This document shows, in pieces, positions 34,901 to 48,339 of a DNA stretch of 64,000 nt. Location: the NCBI GenBank assembly GCA_022266195.1, contig WHVY01000001.1, positions 2,046,001-2,110,000 on the forward strand, written 5' to 3'. The position numbers and the translations under genes were made by a program. Below the pieces are notes generated by a model, which had not been told where the DNA came from, did no database searches, and saw only the letters and a list, made by a program, of their open reading frames with translations. Position 1 is the stretch's first letter. Every line of letters begins with the position of its first letter. This DNA is from Tetranychus cinnabarinus. Its lineage: Eukaryota; Arthropoda; Arachnida; Trombidiformes; Tetranychidae.

Positions 34901-37522
34901 TCTCTCCTCATTTATCAGTCTTTGGGAATTAAAGATTAGATTGTGTGAAAAGAGCAACAAAAAAAGTCTATCACTTTCATGCAATTGAAATTTTTCAAGT
35001 TCCCCTGAGATATTTACAAGCTTATGTCAAACTGATTTGACTGCTTTTTTTTGTTGTTGTGTGTTTCATATTGAAGATGAAAATAGTTGAAAGTGATAAA
35101 AGTCTGAAGATGATGAGAATCGCGATTTTAAATGAAGAAACTTTTATCTTTACAACAATCAAATTTTCTGGCTTCAATACAGGCCAATTCATGAGTTTTA
35201 CAGAGTTTGTTGAAGTCTTTTCACCATTACCATCTTCATCACCATCTTCATCTTCCTAGTCATCGTCTTCATCATTTTCTCATTCCTTCTCAATATCCTC
35301 ATCGTTTATACATTTTCCCAGTTTCCCACCAAAACCATAATCATCATTATCATCATCTTGAATAACTGTGTATGTTAAAACACACTACTACAACATTATC
35401 ACATGTAAAAATCACTTTTTACATTGTTTACGCTCAGAAATGGAGGTTATTTCATGATTGAAACAGTTAACATCTCTTTATGAACATTCAATATATTTTG
35501 TAACATTATTATGAATAGAGAGAGATAATTTATTTACGTTTAGATTGTGATTCCAATCAAATTACCTTCATTCAATGGTTATTATTGACTGGGGGTAAGA
35601 AAAGATTGATTGGTTGTAAATTATAAGTCATCTGGTATTTACTAATGGACATTGAAAATAATAATTTTGCAAAGTGCAACTGTTTTGTAATGGCAACATC
35701 ATTTATTATAATAGATTAATCAAGTTACAGAAATGAAAGGCATTTTTCACCTTAACACCTTATTGCTTTTAACCTGGCCCAGAGGTTAACAGAGAGACTT
35801 GCAATGAGACAAAATTTACCTGACATAAACACATGTTTAGTGAGCACATTTGTCTTTTTCCTGTCTATTGCAATATACTATTATTATAATATTATCATTA
35901 TGGTTATTGCTGTTTTCTTGGTCTCATGCTTTTAATTGTTATTTTTCGTTATTGTTAGTGGGATAATATTATCACAAAAATAGGTAAGGAAGGAAAGAGA
36001 GAGACAGAGGCAGAAAGAGATCAGTCAACACAGTTAGTACAAGAGCGGGTAAGAAAATGAATAGAGTTAAGAAAAGGTTGAAAAAATAATTTTCAAAGGT
36101 AAACTGGCGGCCAGACACATCCGGATACAATTAGCATTAATGTTAATTGCTATAAGACAACATTTCAGGTTAAATTCATAGGTTGATTGAGAGCAAAATG
36201 CGGTGATCTCATCAGTAAAGCCTGGAAATTCATGCGAGTATGTTGTGAATAAATAAAAAGGTAAAATGAAGACAGTGAGTGAGAGCAAGGGAAAGCGAGA
36301 GATCAGGTAAGATACATTGAGTTGATACAATATTGAAATCGTTCAAAGGATCGAGATAAAAATTTGCATTCAAGGTTGATACTTGATAAGTCAGCCAGGT
36401 AAGGAGTCCTTACTAAAGACGAGTTATCTAGAGTAGCAATGGCGAAATGAAGAACGATCCAGATGAAAGAGAGTTGAAGATTTTGTTACTCTCTGATTTT
36501 TCTTCTTGTTTTTTGCTTCCAAGGGTTGAGAACACACAACAGGATCCAATAATGGGCTAATCAGTCCTGATTAGGTAAACAAGACACGTTCAAATATATG
36601 GTCTTCAACTCTTGTATCAACTTGATTGCTTCTTAACAATCAACTCATTCCCTGTGTAAAATAAGTTGTCCGGAGCATAAATTGCCTTGAATTCATCCTT
36701 GTTTTCCCTCCATTTTGTATCTCTTCTCTTCTCCTTTCCATCCTTTTCTTTCACTGAACATCTTCGCTCATTTAAACCCTATCTTAAACTGTTTCAAGTG
36801 ACAGCAACCAGGTAACACACTCAGATCATGATTTCATCCTATTACCACCTAGAGGAGATAAGAAACAATTTAAATCAAGATAAAGTATAATGAAGTATGT
36901 CCAAAAAAAAGTAGAGTTTAAACAAACCTTTTAGAGGTGAAAAATGTTTCTTTTAATATCTTATCGACTGGCCAGATTACACTTTCACAAGGCATATCTT
37001 ATTCATATATCTGTATCATCAATAATCATTTAACCAAGTGCTTTTTGAATAATTATGCGTAATCATAATTTGTTGAAAAGTCGATTTCCGCAATTTTAAT
37101 ACTTATATCTCTGAGAGTTGAGATAAAATGTATGAAAATAAAATGAAAATGACAAGAAATCGGTAGACAGACGATGAAAGATGAAACAAAACTTACAACA
37201 CCAGATTAACACAAGACAAGGAAAAAAACAAGGCTTTACTTTTACTGGTTTATTACGGTTTTATACTTTGATCAGGTGTAATTTCACTAATTACAGATTA
37301 ATACACAGTTGACAGTAGATAGTAGACAGATTTAGATAATCACTGTTAGGTAAGTTTATTGATTAAAGATTACTTTATAATATTACTTTATAACGTTGTT
37401 TTTATAACACTTGCTTTCAACTTGGTGCTTATTAAATAATAGCTAATTGGCTAAATTTGAGCGGGAAGAAGGGGAAAGGTGCAAAAAAGGGGGAAAAAGT
37501 TGAACCAGAAAAATATGTAAAC

Positions 37523-37532
37523 AATATGGCTG
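37523..37532 (+). promoter_or_regulatory. AATATGGCTG motif, copy 1 (YY1/Pho-like)
   Basis: Part of CAATATGGCTGACT. The reverse complement, CAGCCATATT, contains the Pho/YY1 core GCCAT. Other exact copies: 40364-40373 (minus), 42331-42340 (plus), 50486-50495 (minus). Confidence 0.35.
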
Positions 37533-40363
37533 ACTATAGCAATGATAATGTGACAAACTTTGACAATTGCTCGTCTCTTCACCTCTTTTTTTTACCTTTT
37601 CAGTAAACTCTCAATTTTCATCTTGTTATTAATAAAAAATCAACATGATAATCTTTATAAACTTTTCTCTGATTACTGTGATTTAATTGTGATTATGATA
37701 ATTCCCATGGAAATTTGGATTGTCAAATGGTTTAAGATATTTTTCTCCTTGTTTAATCTACAACTTCACCTTCAACTTCAAACTGTTCATCATCACTTTT
37801 TTTTGCAACTTTAGCTGAAAACCATCTTCACCAATCAATTTACACTTTACTGTAGGTATTTGAAACTTCAATAATAACTTATTACAAGATTATCAGATGA
37901 TTTTTAATTGTAAACCAATGAGTATTTAGCTGATGACAGTGTGATGATAATTTTCATCACATTTTTTTTGATAATCTCAAAGTGAAAGTTGTTGACTGTC
38001 AAGTTGGATTGATTAATTTGAACCAAGTCTTTACCTGTTCATTTGGTCCGTCAAGGACTCGACCAATTCTTACTTTTTCCCCTTCTTCTTCTTCGCTTTT
38101 AACCTGTTCTTTGTTTCATTTTTACTCTTGTTCCTTAAAACAGCGAACTCTTACTCTTGTAGGTTAATGAAATTTTTATGAAACCTCCACTTGCTGGTGT
38201 CTTTGTTTGCTTTGAGATTAAAAGATTAGCGAAAAAAGGTCCAAAATTTTTATCCTCTTTAATAACTGGAACCCGAAAAAAATACCAGGTATTTACTCAA
38301 ATTCAGCGTCACATGTTGGTGTGAATTAGCCTTTGCCTTTACTCTAAAGATAATGACATATTGCAATTGTTTATTTGTTACTTGCCTTTTAAAACTCCTC
38401 CAGTTTCTCGTCATCTTCGTCTTCCACATCTCTCTCTCTCTCTCTCTCTCTCAAATAAACCCTGTTGTCGGTCATAAATACAATTTCTTTATACAGAATT
38501 GGACGACTTCCATAATCATCTCTTCAACTCTTCTTACTTTCTTCGTTCTTGTCTCAGCTTCTGTCTTTCTATGTTTCCCTTCTTCCTCTTCACTTTTCTT
38601 GTTCAACCACAATTGCCATCGTTGTCATCATTATCATCATTATTTGATCTCTTGTGGCTCATTCATTTTTTTTACAATCATGACTTATTGAACTATTTAC
38701 TTATAATTATTGTATCTATCATCATTGATTTATGAAAAATGAATAAAAACAAAGTGATGAAACTTCGATTACAAGAGTCACAATTTTTAGGTTTAAATGT
38801 TCAGACAACACCAATTTCCCATTGAGAATAGCATTAATTTGTTAAATGTGCATTTTGATCCAAGTCAAAGTTACACGTTTAGCTGTTGCTGTCAGAATTG
38901 CTTGTCAAAAGCTAAAAAAAGTTGAACAATTTTATTCAATGATCATAATCAATTCATAATTTTTTTTATTTCAAAATAGCTAAGTCAAGAAAATGTTGAT
39001 GATAACTTGATCAAAATAAGGGCAGAAACACTTTTGGGACTAATATGAATGTTCATCTTGCTTTCATCTCAAGAGGGTTTGACAATCATGCAATGATAAA
39101 TCATTTAACCATGACAGATCAGCTGTTATTATTAATACATATATATACACCATTGACATTAGTTGTTGATTCAAATGATTAATTCAAAATTAATTTTCTC
39201 ATTCTTACTGATCACGCAATCATTAATAACTGATAACCAAAATGTGTGCTCATTGAAGAGACTGGGAAAAGACGAAGTGAAAACATGAACATTTAGACTT
39301 GATTGTTAATTAATAATGGATGATGAACACAACAAAAAAGAGATGTGAGAACAATTGAAAAGAGAAAGTTGGAAGCTAATCTTGATAATTTTAGGTAAAC
39401 GTTTACATGGAATGAAAGAAAAGATAAAAGAAAAAGAAAAATAATTTCATACATTCAATATAAATCTTGTGATTTTTGTTTCAAACAATGACAAACTCGG
39501 CAATATAATATGATAACGATATTACTGACAAATGAGGTTAAAGATAATATTTCTGGTTGCCTTCTTGCACCAGAAAGTCATAATCTTTTGTTTATGGTAA
39601 CTGACTAAATCAGTGATTGGATGATTTTGGCGCCTTAATGTCGCTCTAATCCTTAACTGTCTGGTTAACTGTCTTTTAATTTAAAGAAAATTGGTCGACA
39701 ACTCACAGTGCAAGTCTTACACTTTCTTTTTGATTTTGTTAATTTTCTGGTTGACATAACATTAGCTTTAATTTTTTGTAATGTGATTTTTGTCCATTTT
39801 TCTGCTCCGTTTTTTCAATACAGTGAATCTCAACCAAAATTGGACCATTTTTGGGTTTGGAAAGACTGGATAAAAACTTGGAAAGACAGAGAGGAACCAA
39901 AAACAAGTCAAATAATACTTTTTTTCAACTATCATCTTTACCATCGTTTTCAAAATAGATTCAAATGCGTACTTTGTCACAAATTATTATTATTATCGTC
40001 AACATGATGAGTAGTACTTTGATTTGACTCTCTTGAAGATTTAATTATGATAACAAGCCAATGAGACCAGGATCGTTACGTAATAAAAAATAAAACTGAT
40101 GATGATAACAGAGTTAACTATCAATGGATGCTTCTGGTGGATCCCTTGTTTAGCTTACGGGTAAATAAATTGTATCATTAACATTTGCTTCTTGATTTAC
40201 TTGCTTAAGGCTTTCTCTCAGTGTTTCAAACATATTTCCTAGGGAATGTTGGCCATCTCTAGTCAATTGAAAATCAAAGAGGAGATGAAGAGAGAATGTG
40301 GAAATTCTCATCATAACTGGTCTTCAAGTTATGTAAAGCGCGCCAAAGCAACAACGTTGGTTA

Positions 40364-40373
40364 CAGCCATATT
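40364..40373 (-). promoter_or_regulatory. AATATGGCTG motif, copy 2
   Basis: Written CAGCCATATT on the plus strand. Flanking bases differ from the other copies, so the shared core is only 10 bases here. Confidence 0.3.
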
Positions 40374-42330
40374 AAACCTGAAAAGTAACAAAAATCTGGT
40401 CATCATAGCCACCATTTTTCTTTCATCTTCTCTTTCAGATAAAATCTGAATCAACTGATAACCGACAATTTATTTCATTCATATCGTGTTGCTGCTTCCA
40501 TTGCCTTATACGCTCTCCATGTATCTTTTTGTATTTTTCAACGCCGCGGTTATCATTTTTGACAGTAACTATTCATTCCTTTCACTATTTTGTTTCAATG
40601 TATAATCATTTATGCAAATTGATTTAATCTTGTTAATTGTTTTACCAGGTAGCCGATGCTGTTAATGAACCTGAAAGATATTTTTCTCTGGGTAAGGCGC
40701 AATTGAAGAGCAAAAAAGGAGCAACCAGAAAACAAGGCAAACAAAATCAACTTTTTTTCCCTGTTAACAGTTAATTAATTTTGCAACTATTAAATGTTTC
40801 AAAGTTTAAGCCTCTCACCAATTTAGTATTGCTGGGCTAATTGCAGTCTCTCACTCTGTTGATACTTAATTGTGTTAATTAATATTCAACTTGAGACCAT
40901 TTTCTGCTCCATACCTTACATTGAAACATTGCGAAAAAGTTAGCTTTTTTTCCCTTCAAACCTGACTGACTGTCTTGTCAATCAATTTGCTAATTCACTC
41001 ATTTAAAGTTTAATTAGGAGGATAAACTACTGCGATTGGCGATACATTATACTTATGTAAATTATCATTGGCAGTTTAATCAAACACTCATTCCTAAACT
41101 CCCAAGTAACACTGTAAAGCCAAACTAGGAAAACTTTATTTACATTGAAATGTCAAACAAGGATAAATGGTATTGTTAAATTGTTACATTGTTAAAATTA
41201 TCTTTGAATTGTAATGAAGGCTAATCAAACTAAGTAAATACTGTTAATCACTTAATTAACACCAAAATGAGGATATAAACACGTTTAAGGTGTTGAATGT
41301 TAATTACCAGTTGATCAATCAATGGAAGTGAACAAAAAAGTGGTTTCCCTTTTGACAACCAAAAAGTAGGCAATTGAACCCACAACTTATCCCTCTGTGA
41401 AAACACTTGGATCAATCAAATAAAATGTCAACTGTAATAACCTGAGAAGAGAGATGATTAACCTGTTCAGGTGATTAGTTAGGCTGATCATGTAAAGTAT
41501 CCAATTTTTGATTAAAAAAAATGAACATTAACAAATTGTAATTTGATTGAAAAAGAGCAACAAAAATTGAATTGAAAAAGTGAATCTTTTCCAGATTGTA
41601 ATTTGCACTTGATGGCATTGAAATTGGATTAAGAAATTTAAATATTACCATCATCATCATCATGAGAGGATATTTCATCATAATCATCCTGAGCACCAGA
41701 TTTTTGGTGTTTCCAGATAGGAGCAAGCAAAAACCTTGAGGCTGACAATTAAAGATGAAGAACGGAAAAATCTTGAAGAGTTTTGGTAAACATTATTATG
41801 ATATTTTATTACATTGGAACATCATTAAACAACTTTAATCAATTGACTATTGATTCTAATCAAATTGATTGTTTTAGTCAAGTTATAATCAATTGAATGA
41901 ACCAAACTATGTGCATTGTAATTGGAATCAATGATTGAAGTAATCAAGTAAATTTCTTGGAAAGGGTCAAAACTGGTGAACAAAAATACTGAAGAGAAAT
42001 GGCTTTTTTATCCAAAGCAAAATATGACAATTGTAATGATAATGAAGTGTCAATTGAGTATGAAATTGAAATTGAACAATTGATTGTTCAATAGTAATGA
42101 TAACATTAGGATTGGTGTTGTTATATTTCTTGATACTAAATGATTAAATCAATCGCTGGGAGAGACAAAAATAGCAACATGGATTAGCTTGTAATGACAA
42201 TGTAAAGATGGCTAAAGATGAAATTGAAACATTGAATAAATGTAAAGATTGAAAGAGTGCAAAGCTTCAACTTTATCCTGAGCTTTCAATGAGCAGGATG
42301 ATGGGGAGATAATTTAAATAATATAAAACC

Positions 42331-42340
42331 AATATGGCTG
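42331..42340 (+). promoter_or_regulatory. AATATGGCTG motif, copy 3
   Basis: Shares with copy 1 not only CAATATGGCTGA but also downstream ATAGCAAT and ATGTGACAAACT in the same order, within about 45 bases, so the two sites look like related modules. Confidence 0.35.
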
Positions 42341-45300
42341 ATAATAATAGCAATTGACTAAATGTGACAAACTACCAGTAAAGACGGATTAACTGTTAAT
42401 ATTTGATTGTAAGAGGATTGTAAATGTATTCAAGTTAACATGTAAGAAGGAGAGAAGAGAGAGAGAGAAAAAAATTGAAGCGCAAAATAAAAATTAAAAA
42501 TCAATTCAACTCAACTTCTGGGTGCGACTAAAGGATGATGATGATGAACAATGGTGAGAGTTTGAAAAGGACGAAGATGAAAAGGAAGATGGTGAGGAAT
42601 AAAGGAGAATGAAGATGATGAAGATGATTAAGATAATAATGATGATAATGATGATAATACAAAGAGATAAAATTTCTGAGTTGAGCGCTTTTTAAATCAT
42701 TGAGATTGGGCCAAGAAGATGAGGATCAAGTAAAACCCACAAGAGACGAACACATTTTACAACCTCAATCGTTTTCCTTTCTTTCTTCTTCTTCTTCCTC
42801 TTTTCGACAGTTTTGTTTGTCTTCCTCTTTCTCTCTCTTCCATCACAGGTCTTCCACCTCCTCTCGCTTCATCTTCATCTGCTTACTCTTGATCATCCTC
42901 ATCATCACCATCGTTTGAATTCCTGAGGCTTTGATATTTAAAACATAACTGAATGTTTCGTAGCTCGTTTACTTGTTTAGCCTTTACATTCTTCCATTCA
43001 TCTTTCCCTTCATTTTTATCATCCTCATCATTCTTCATTTCTCTTCCCTTTCCTTTCCTCTATCTTTACTCTCTTCTCACTATATCATCATGCAAAGCAT
43101 TACTCTGGGAATGACATTTTACACATTGAACTTTACCATTTTGTGATTAATTGATATGACAATTTTTACTCAACTTAACGTTTTTACAATGAGAATAGGC
43201 ATTTTAGGTTTGAGTTGATGAAACTCAAAAAATAACTGTCAGATAGTTTGTCTGTAAAATGTCTTCCATGAACAAATTTTTCACTTTTATAACAATTAAA
43301 ATTAAACTATTGCCATGATCATCATGTAAATTTAACCCAGTCAAAGTGAACCAAGAAAAGATGTTGAGATGTAACCAAGAAAATTGTTGATTAACTTTCA
43401 CTATTAAAAGGCTGAAAACACTCTCTCACAGAGACTAACGATTTAACCAGAAATTTGAAGCTACAATTTAGGTAATAATTATCCTTATTAAATTGATTTG
43501 ATTCGTTTGTCGTTAACACAAAACCAATTTACCATTTCCGACTCATTTTTGATTCATTTTTCAATCATTAATAACTTGTATCTCATGTTGATCAAGTTAA
43601 ATCAAACATCCGGCTGCAATTAACTGTTAACTTTAAATGGTGACCTTTACTTTCAATGTAAACCTACCCTTAGGCCTGATCAAGCTAATCATTTTTCAAT
43701 CATCAAACATCATCATCATCGTCACCATCAATAACGTTCATTTTTTTACACTTAAAGCATATTCAGCTCTTGACCATCATTCACATGAAAGAAACATTAA
43801 AAAAAAACTTTCACACATTGAAAATTTTCATGAAACAAATTTAATCTGATTTAGGTTAACAAACTACCGAGCCTTTAATTGGCAACTCAATGACAATATT
43901 AATGATCTTACGTAATTAGATTTAATCCAAATTAAAGTTTGTTTCCCTTGTAAATGTTACCGTAAGAAGCTGACTATTGAGTTACTCTTGTCCTGAGAAG
44001 GTTGACTTTGAAGGATGAAAAAAGCCTCGTCTATCAGGCAATTGTAAGTGCATCTTACAAGTTGTTTAATTTGTGTGTTTTTTTTTTGTTTTCTTGGTTA
44101 CTTGCCTAATTATTTTGATTGTTTGTCATTTGTACATATTTATACACTACAATTGTATGAAGTAACTGTATTCATTTATATAAATATACATATGATTGTT
44201 GATGAGGATGAAGAGGCAAAATGAATGGTGATAATGTTGATGAAAAATAAGACGTTGGAAGCTGGATAAATGTTGTTAAGCTGTTTATGAGGCTCTCATT
44301 ATAATCGGTTAAAATTAATTACCATCGACGCATTCAATCTGTTACGGAATTTGTCAACAATCATGATAATGATGATGATTAAGCTAGATTCACATAATTT
44401 CATCTTAATCTTCCCTTTCATTTCTTCATAAAATTCATACAATTCAAAGACTGTTTTGGTTGTTGCCTGAGTCAACCAAAATTAACCTTTCCCTTGAAAA
44501 ACCATTGCATCTTATGGTCAGAGTTTTGATCATTTTGTATTTAAATTGTTATCATTACAAGTTGATCAGCAAACATTGTTTATTATTGATTAGTGAGCCT
44601 ATTGTATGGCTCTTGATAACAATTAACAAATCATTTTGTGTTTTCATCGTCAATTTCAATCAAATCCTTATAAAGACTGGAAATTTTACCTTTCAATGAT
44701 TAAGCTGGTGAGGCCAAGTCTCGTGTAAACTCAAAATTGTTACTCTAATTGTAGCTCAAATCGAGTCTATTAACAGCCTAATTGTAATCTAATTGATTTA
44801 TCCTAATGTTGTCTTATTGTGGTCTACATTGAATCATGATTATCATGAGATTCAGGTTGTTATAACAAGTTAATCGGTTATTAACTTGAATATTTGTATT
44901 CTTTTGCTTCTTCATTGAAAAGGAATCAAATCTAGTTTTTAAGCTTACCTTTTACAAATCATCATTATTGTAAAATCATTTTAGCACAAATTCAACTTCA
45001 ATTTCTGACCATCAAACATTTAATCATATTATAAGTTGATAGTTAAAGATGAATCCTGTTTCACTCTAAACAAAAGTCAAAAGTACAATTTAATTGCAAC
45101 CTCAATTGTAATTGCCAAAATATTTTGGTAAATCTTGTTAAACGGTGAATTTTTTTCTAATTTCTGGATTCATTGACAATTCAAAACCAAAACAATGTTG
45201 GTTCAAACCCAAAAATTGAATGTTTTTTTCCTTAAATTTTCTCTTCTTTTTATTAGTCAATAAATTATGAATTTTGCTCATTTCATAGTCAATTGTTCAA

Positions 45301-46160
45301 ATAAAAGTTGTTAATATAGTTATAAAAAACTCCTCTGGTCCGACTTGACTGTCCTTTCCGTTCAACCTTGCTGTTACAATGGCGGTCTTTTGCAGGGTCG
45401 TGATCAACTTTTTCTGATGGTTCTGAGGCCAATAGTCTATAATAATTATTATATTTCAAAGCATTTTTTGCTAGCTTACAAGTGAAAATGTCATTAAACT
45501 CGCTTAATTATTCAATTGCTGATATTTTAAGTCTATGGAAGTAAATCAGATTAAAAATTAATACTAATTGAAAAAGGATTCAAAAATGCATTTTGGCATT
45601 GTAGTCTTTGAATCAAGAAAAGTAGTTGAAATGTCAATTGGCCAGAAGATACAGCTTGCCGACCAGAATGAGTTCACACACGGGAACAGAGAAACTATGC
45701 GTTACATCGAAAAAAAATTAGCGTAAGGTCATAGCGATAATATAAAGGCTATTTTGCACCAATCGGGTCGAGTCTGACCAAGTCATAATCAATAAAGTAT
45801 CAATTGAAGTGAAACGACCTAATCTTTATATCCCGTGATCAAAGTCTTGAAAATAGATTTCCTAGAGTTGATCAAGAACTATATCTACACATCAGCCCTC
45901 TATCATGACCGGAAAATATTAAAACATTTCGTCTGTGGCCAACCTCGACATGCTACTGAAGCTTTGAAAAGACCTAGCATGGTTTTGCATAAATTAAGTG
46001 AATTTTCAATCTGTCGAGAGTCGATTTATCGAGGCACAAACATCGTTTTTTATAAAGATTTTGTTCCCACGCTAATTTAACGTCAAAATCAAGCTAAATT
46101 AGGTTAAAAAGTTGGTCTAGACTCGGCCAAAAGTAGCCCAGAGCGGCAAGAGCCCTGTGT
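45301..46160 (+). pseudogene. Gene-like island of unknown family, probably decayed, flanked by inverted repeats
   Basis: Composition is less repetitive than its surroundings. A 46-codon ORF starts at 45586 (MHFGIVVFESRKVVEMSIGQ...) and ends at the TAA at 45724. In the same frame, after several stops, a protein-like stretch runs from about 45823 to the TAA ending at 46080 (VLKIDFLELIKNYIYTSALY..., ending FYKDFVPTLI). The reading between (GHSDNIKAILHQSG) also looks protein-like, so a gene broken by stops or an intron is likely. A GTAAGG donor at 45723 exists, but joining it to the nearest AG changes frame. Imperfect inverted repeats, GGCTATTTTG..GGTCGAGTCTGACCAA (45747-45781) and its complement (46111-46138), enclose the second part. 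I do not recognise the family. Confidence 0.35.
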
Positions 46161-46556
46161 AGGACTTTTATAACTGCTAATAAAAATCACTTTTTTATTG
46201 TCAATGAAAAAAACACAAGAGTCAACAATCGAGTTTATATTATTCAATTTTCTCAATCATCACGACACTTTCAATTCAACTTTACTAATCACAAGATTAT
46301 CTGCTAGTCAATCGTTAATTATACAATTAATGATTTACTCTTCACTTTTCTTGTTCAACTTAATTTTCTGCATTAAATCAAGTATCTTTTTTTACCTCAT
46401 TAATCCAAATTTACATTCAACATTGACATTGATTAAGAAAAATATAAAACGTTTCAATTGAAATAATTAAAAGTTCAGTTTCCCTTTTCAGGTTTTTACT
46501 GATTAAACAATATTTAGCATCTTATTACTGTTAATTTGACGTGTAATACAAGTTAT

Positions 46557-46623
46557 TCATTTGACGTTTGTTTGCACTCCATGCTGACGATTGCAGCATG
46601 GAAATGATGACGATATCAAATGA
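46557..46623. other. Symmetric double-stem hairpin
   Basis: Inner perfect 9-bp stem TCCATGCTG (46578-46586) with CAGCATGGA (46594-46602) and loop ACGATTG. Outer perfect 8-bp stem TCATTTGA (46557-46564) with TCAAATGA (46616-46623). The two internal-loop sides are both exactly 13 bases. Function unknown. Confidence 0.5.
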
Positions 46624-47640
46624 CTTGATCATATCAATCAAATAGTATCATAATCATTATCGTACTCATTAGACTCTTGTCTTGTGTTTTATGATTTTTC
46701 CAGCAGAAAAAAAAGGTAATCTGAATAAATTATTTATAAAGAAGCACAAAAAAAGTCTTAACTCTTCTCCTCATGAAACTTGAACATTGAGAAGCATTGA
46801 ATCTAAATAATTGGATTGAGAGGTTAAAAATGAAAGCAGTTGAAATGGTTGAATGTTTTGAAAGGGTTTCTGGTTCAGGTTTGGATTGGTTGGTATAATT
46901 ATAACTTGAGTTGATTGAATGAAAGTAAAAAGGTATTTTATCAAACACCAACCAAATAAAAGGTGTTAAACACGTAAATTTCATGATAAAATGTGTACCT
47001 GATGAAAGGAAAGGGAAACAACACTCAAAGGGGTGAAAAGGCAACAAATTAATTGAGTCTAAATGTAAGTGATAAATGTTTTTGGCTTGAGCTTGGTATT
47101 GTTGTTACCTTAATATTTTGCTTTCCTTTATGTTGACAGCTTATTCCTACGTCATTCCAATGATGCATAAACTATCTGAAAATACCGTTGATAGTGATGA
47201 TGTAAAAAATAGAGGGAAGAAGAAGAAGGAAGAGGAAGATTTGAAAAGGTGACAGATAAATGATAACTCAGAGGCTTTCATTTCGTGTTCATCAACAGAA
47301 AGATGCTTTCTTTACAATCAACAAATAAAACTATGAAATGATGATAATCTGGCATTTCTACCTTTCTCCATCATTTTATCAGCAAATGCACCAAAAACAG
47401 TTTACAACAGCTATTAAATGTATTGCGAGTAAACATGGATTAGCCTGAGCTTTTTACCAAGACTTGGGTTGCCTTTTGACTTGTTTATCGTTCCTTTGCT
47501 GTAACCTTGCCTGTCTATGGGAATGATAATAACTCCATCATTCATTACATTTCCAGGTTAATTGAGCCTTGAACTTTTGTAGCCTTTTTTTCCTCAATCT
47601 TTACTTTCCTTTCCATGGTGGCCACACTAGTGTTTCACAA

Positions 47641-47826
47641 TTAACCACTCTGTCTGTGTCTCTTTCTATGTTTTTTTCCTTCGTTGTCTACTTTTCTATC
47701 CTCATCAAGTTTCGTGGGATCGGTGAAAATCGCATCGCTAAATGATCCGTTCATCCATATAAATAACATTGTAAAAAGCAACCAGACAAAGTCTTTTCCA
47801 TCCTTTTGCATTAATAACTTTTCCAT
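47641..47826 (-). CDS. Candidate secreted-peptide precursor ORF (61 codons)
   Basis: Starts at an ATG (MEKLLMQKDGKD), followed by a hydrophobic run FVWLLFTMLFIWM and a likely signal-peptidase site at NGSFS/DA, then an acidic segment SDAIFTDPTKLDED and a strongly basic tail KKHRKRHRQSG with dibasic processing sites. This is the layout of a neuropeptide or growth-factor precursor N-terminus. SDAIFTD resembles the start of VIP-family hormones, but one short match in a desert is weak. No clear splice donor follows and no homologue is known to me. Could be a chance ORF; the plus strand is also open here for 71 codons. Confidence 0.2.
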   Translation of the reverse strand: MEKLLMQKDGKDFVWLLFTMLFIWMNGSFSDAIFTDPTKLDEDRKVDNEGKKHRKRHRQSG

Positions 47827-48255
47827 CTTTAACCTTTTTTTTCCAGATTCAGCTCAACAATTAACCTTCATCACTTGCGGAATACCGAACATTGATTAAC
47901 ATTTCTTGATTGATAAAATATAATTGAGTAAATTTAGCGCCTCGCAACCGACCCCAACAGGTAAACTCATTTTACCTCTCTCCTCTCCTTCACACCAAGA
48001 AATGTTTCAAACCAAATTTTCATGGTTTCTCGGTGTCATCGACCAATTTTGCGCTCCTTTTGAAAAAAATACATAAAATAACTGGATAAGTAAAGATAGC
48101 AAAATTTATTACCATTTTGAAACATTGTTTATATTCAGACAAATCCTGATAAATAATGGCTGATGGATGCATCAGCAGTTTGATTAGCTTGTCAATTAAA
48201 GCAAGTTAGGTGTTAGGTTGTCAAACGTGAACATTAATTTCATTATGAAACAAAA

Positions 48256-48339
48256 TACAGAAGTGGCCAGGGTTAATTTAAAGGGCAGCTATGAAAAAAG
48301 ATCTGCAATTTTGTCAACTTAACCCTGGCCACTGCTGTA
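48256..48339. ncRNA. Pre-miRNA-sized hairpin candidate
   Basis: TACAG-A-AGTGGCCAGGGTTAA (48256-48276) pairs with TTAACCCTGGCCACT-G-CTGTA (48319-48339): a perfect 15-bp stem, one mismatch, then 5 more pairs. Inside, AAA and GCAG can pair with TTT and CTGC, leaving a terminal loop of about 14 bases. Total 84 nt, within the usual precursor range, and GC-richer than its surroundings. It could instead be a tiny MITE or other palindrome. Sequence does not match any miRNA I recall. Confidence 0.3.

Larger units (their letters stand above)
31920..45300. other. Gene desert, part 2
   Basis: No conserved gene recognised in 13 kb. Contents: GAT/ATC triplet tracts (about 32596-32640, 35220-35290, 42535-42660 and 43700-43730), a GAAC repeat (33765-33781), a TC dinucleotide run (38430-38452), and two copies of a CAATATGGCTGA module (37521 and 42330) plus a reverse copy at 40364. 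The longest frames, a minus-strand 172-codon one at 33883-34401 and a plus-strand 112-codon one at 38353-38691, are Phe/Leu/Ser/Cys-rich and unlike real proteins. Confidence 0.4.
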
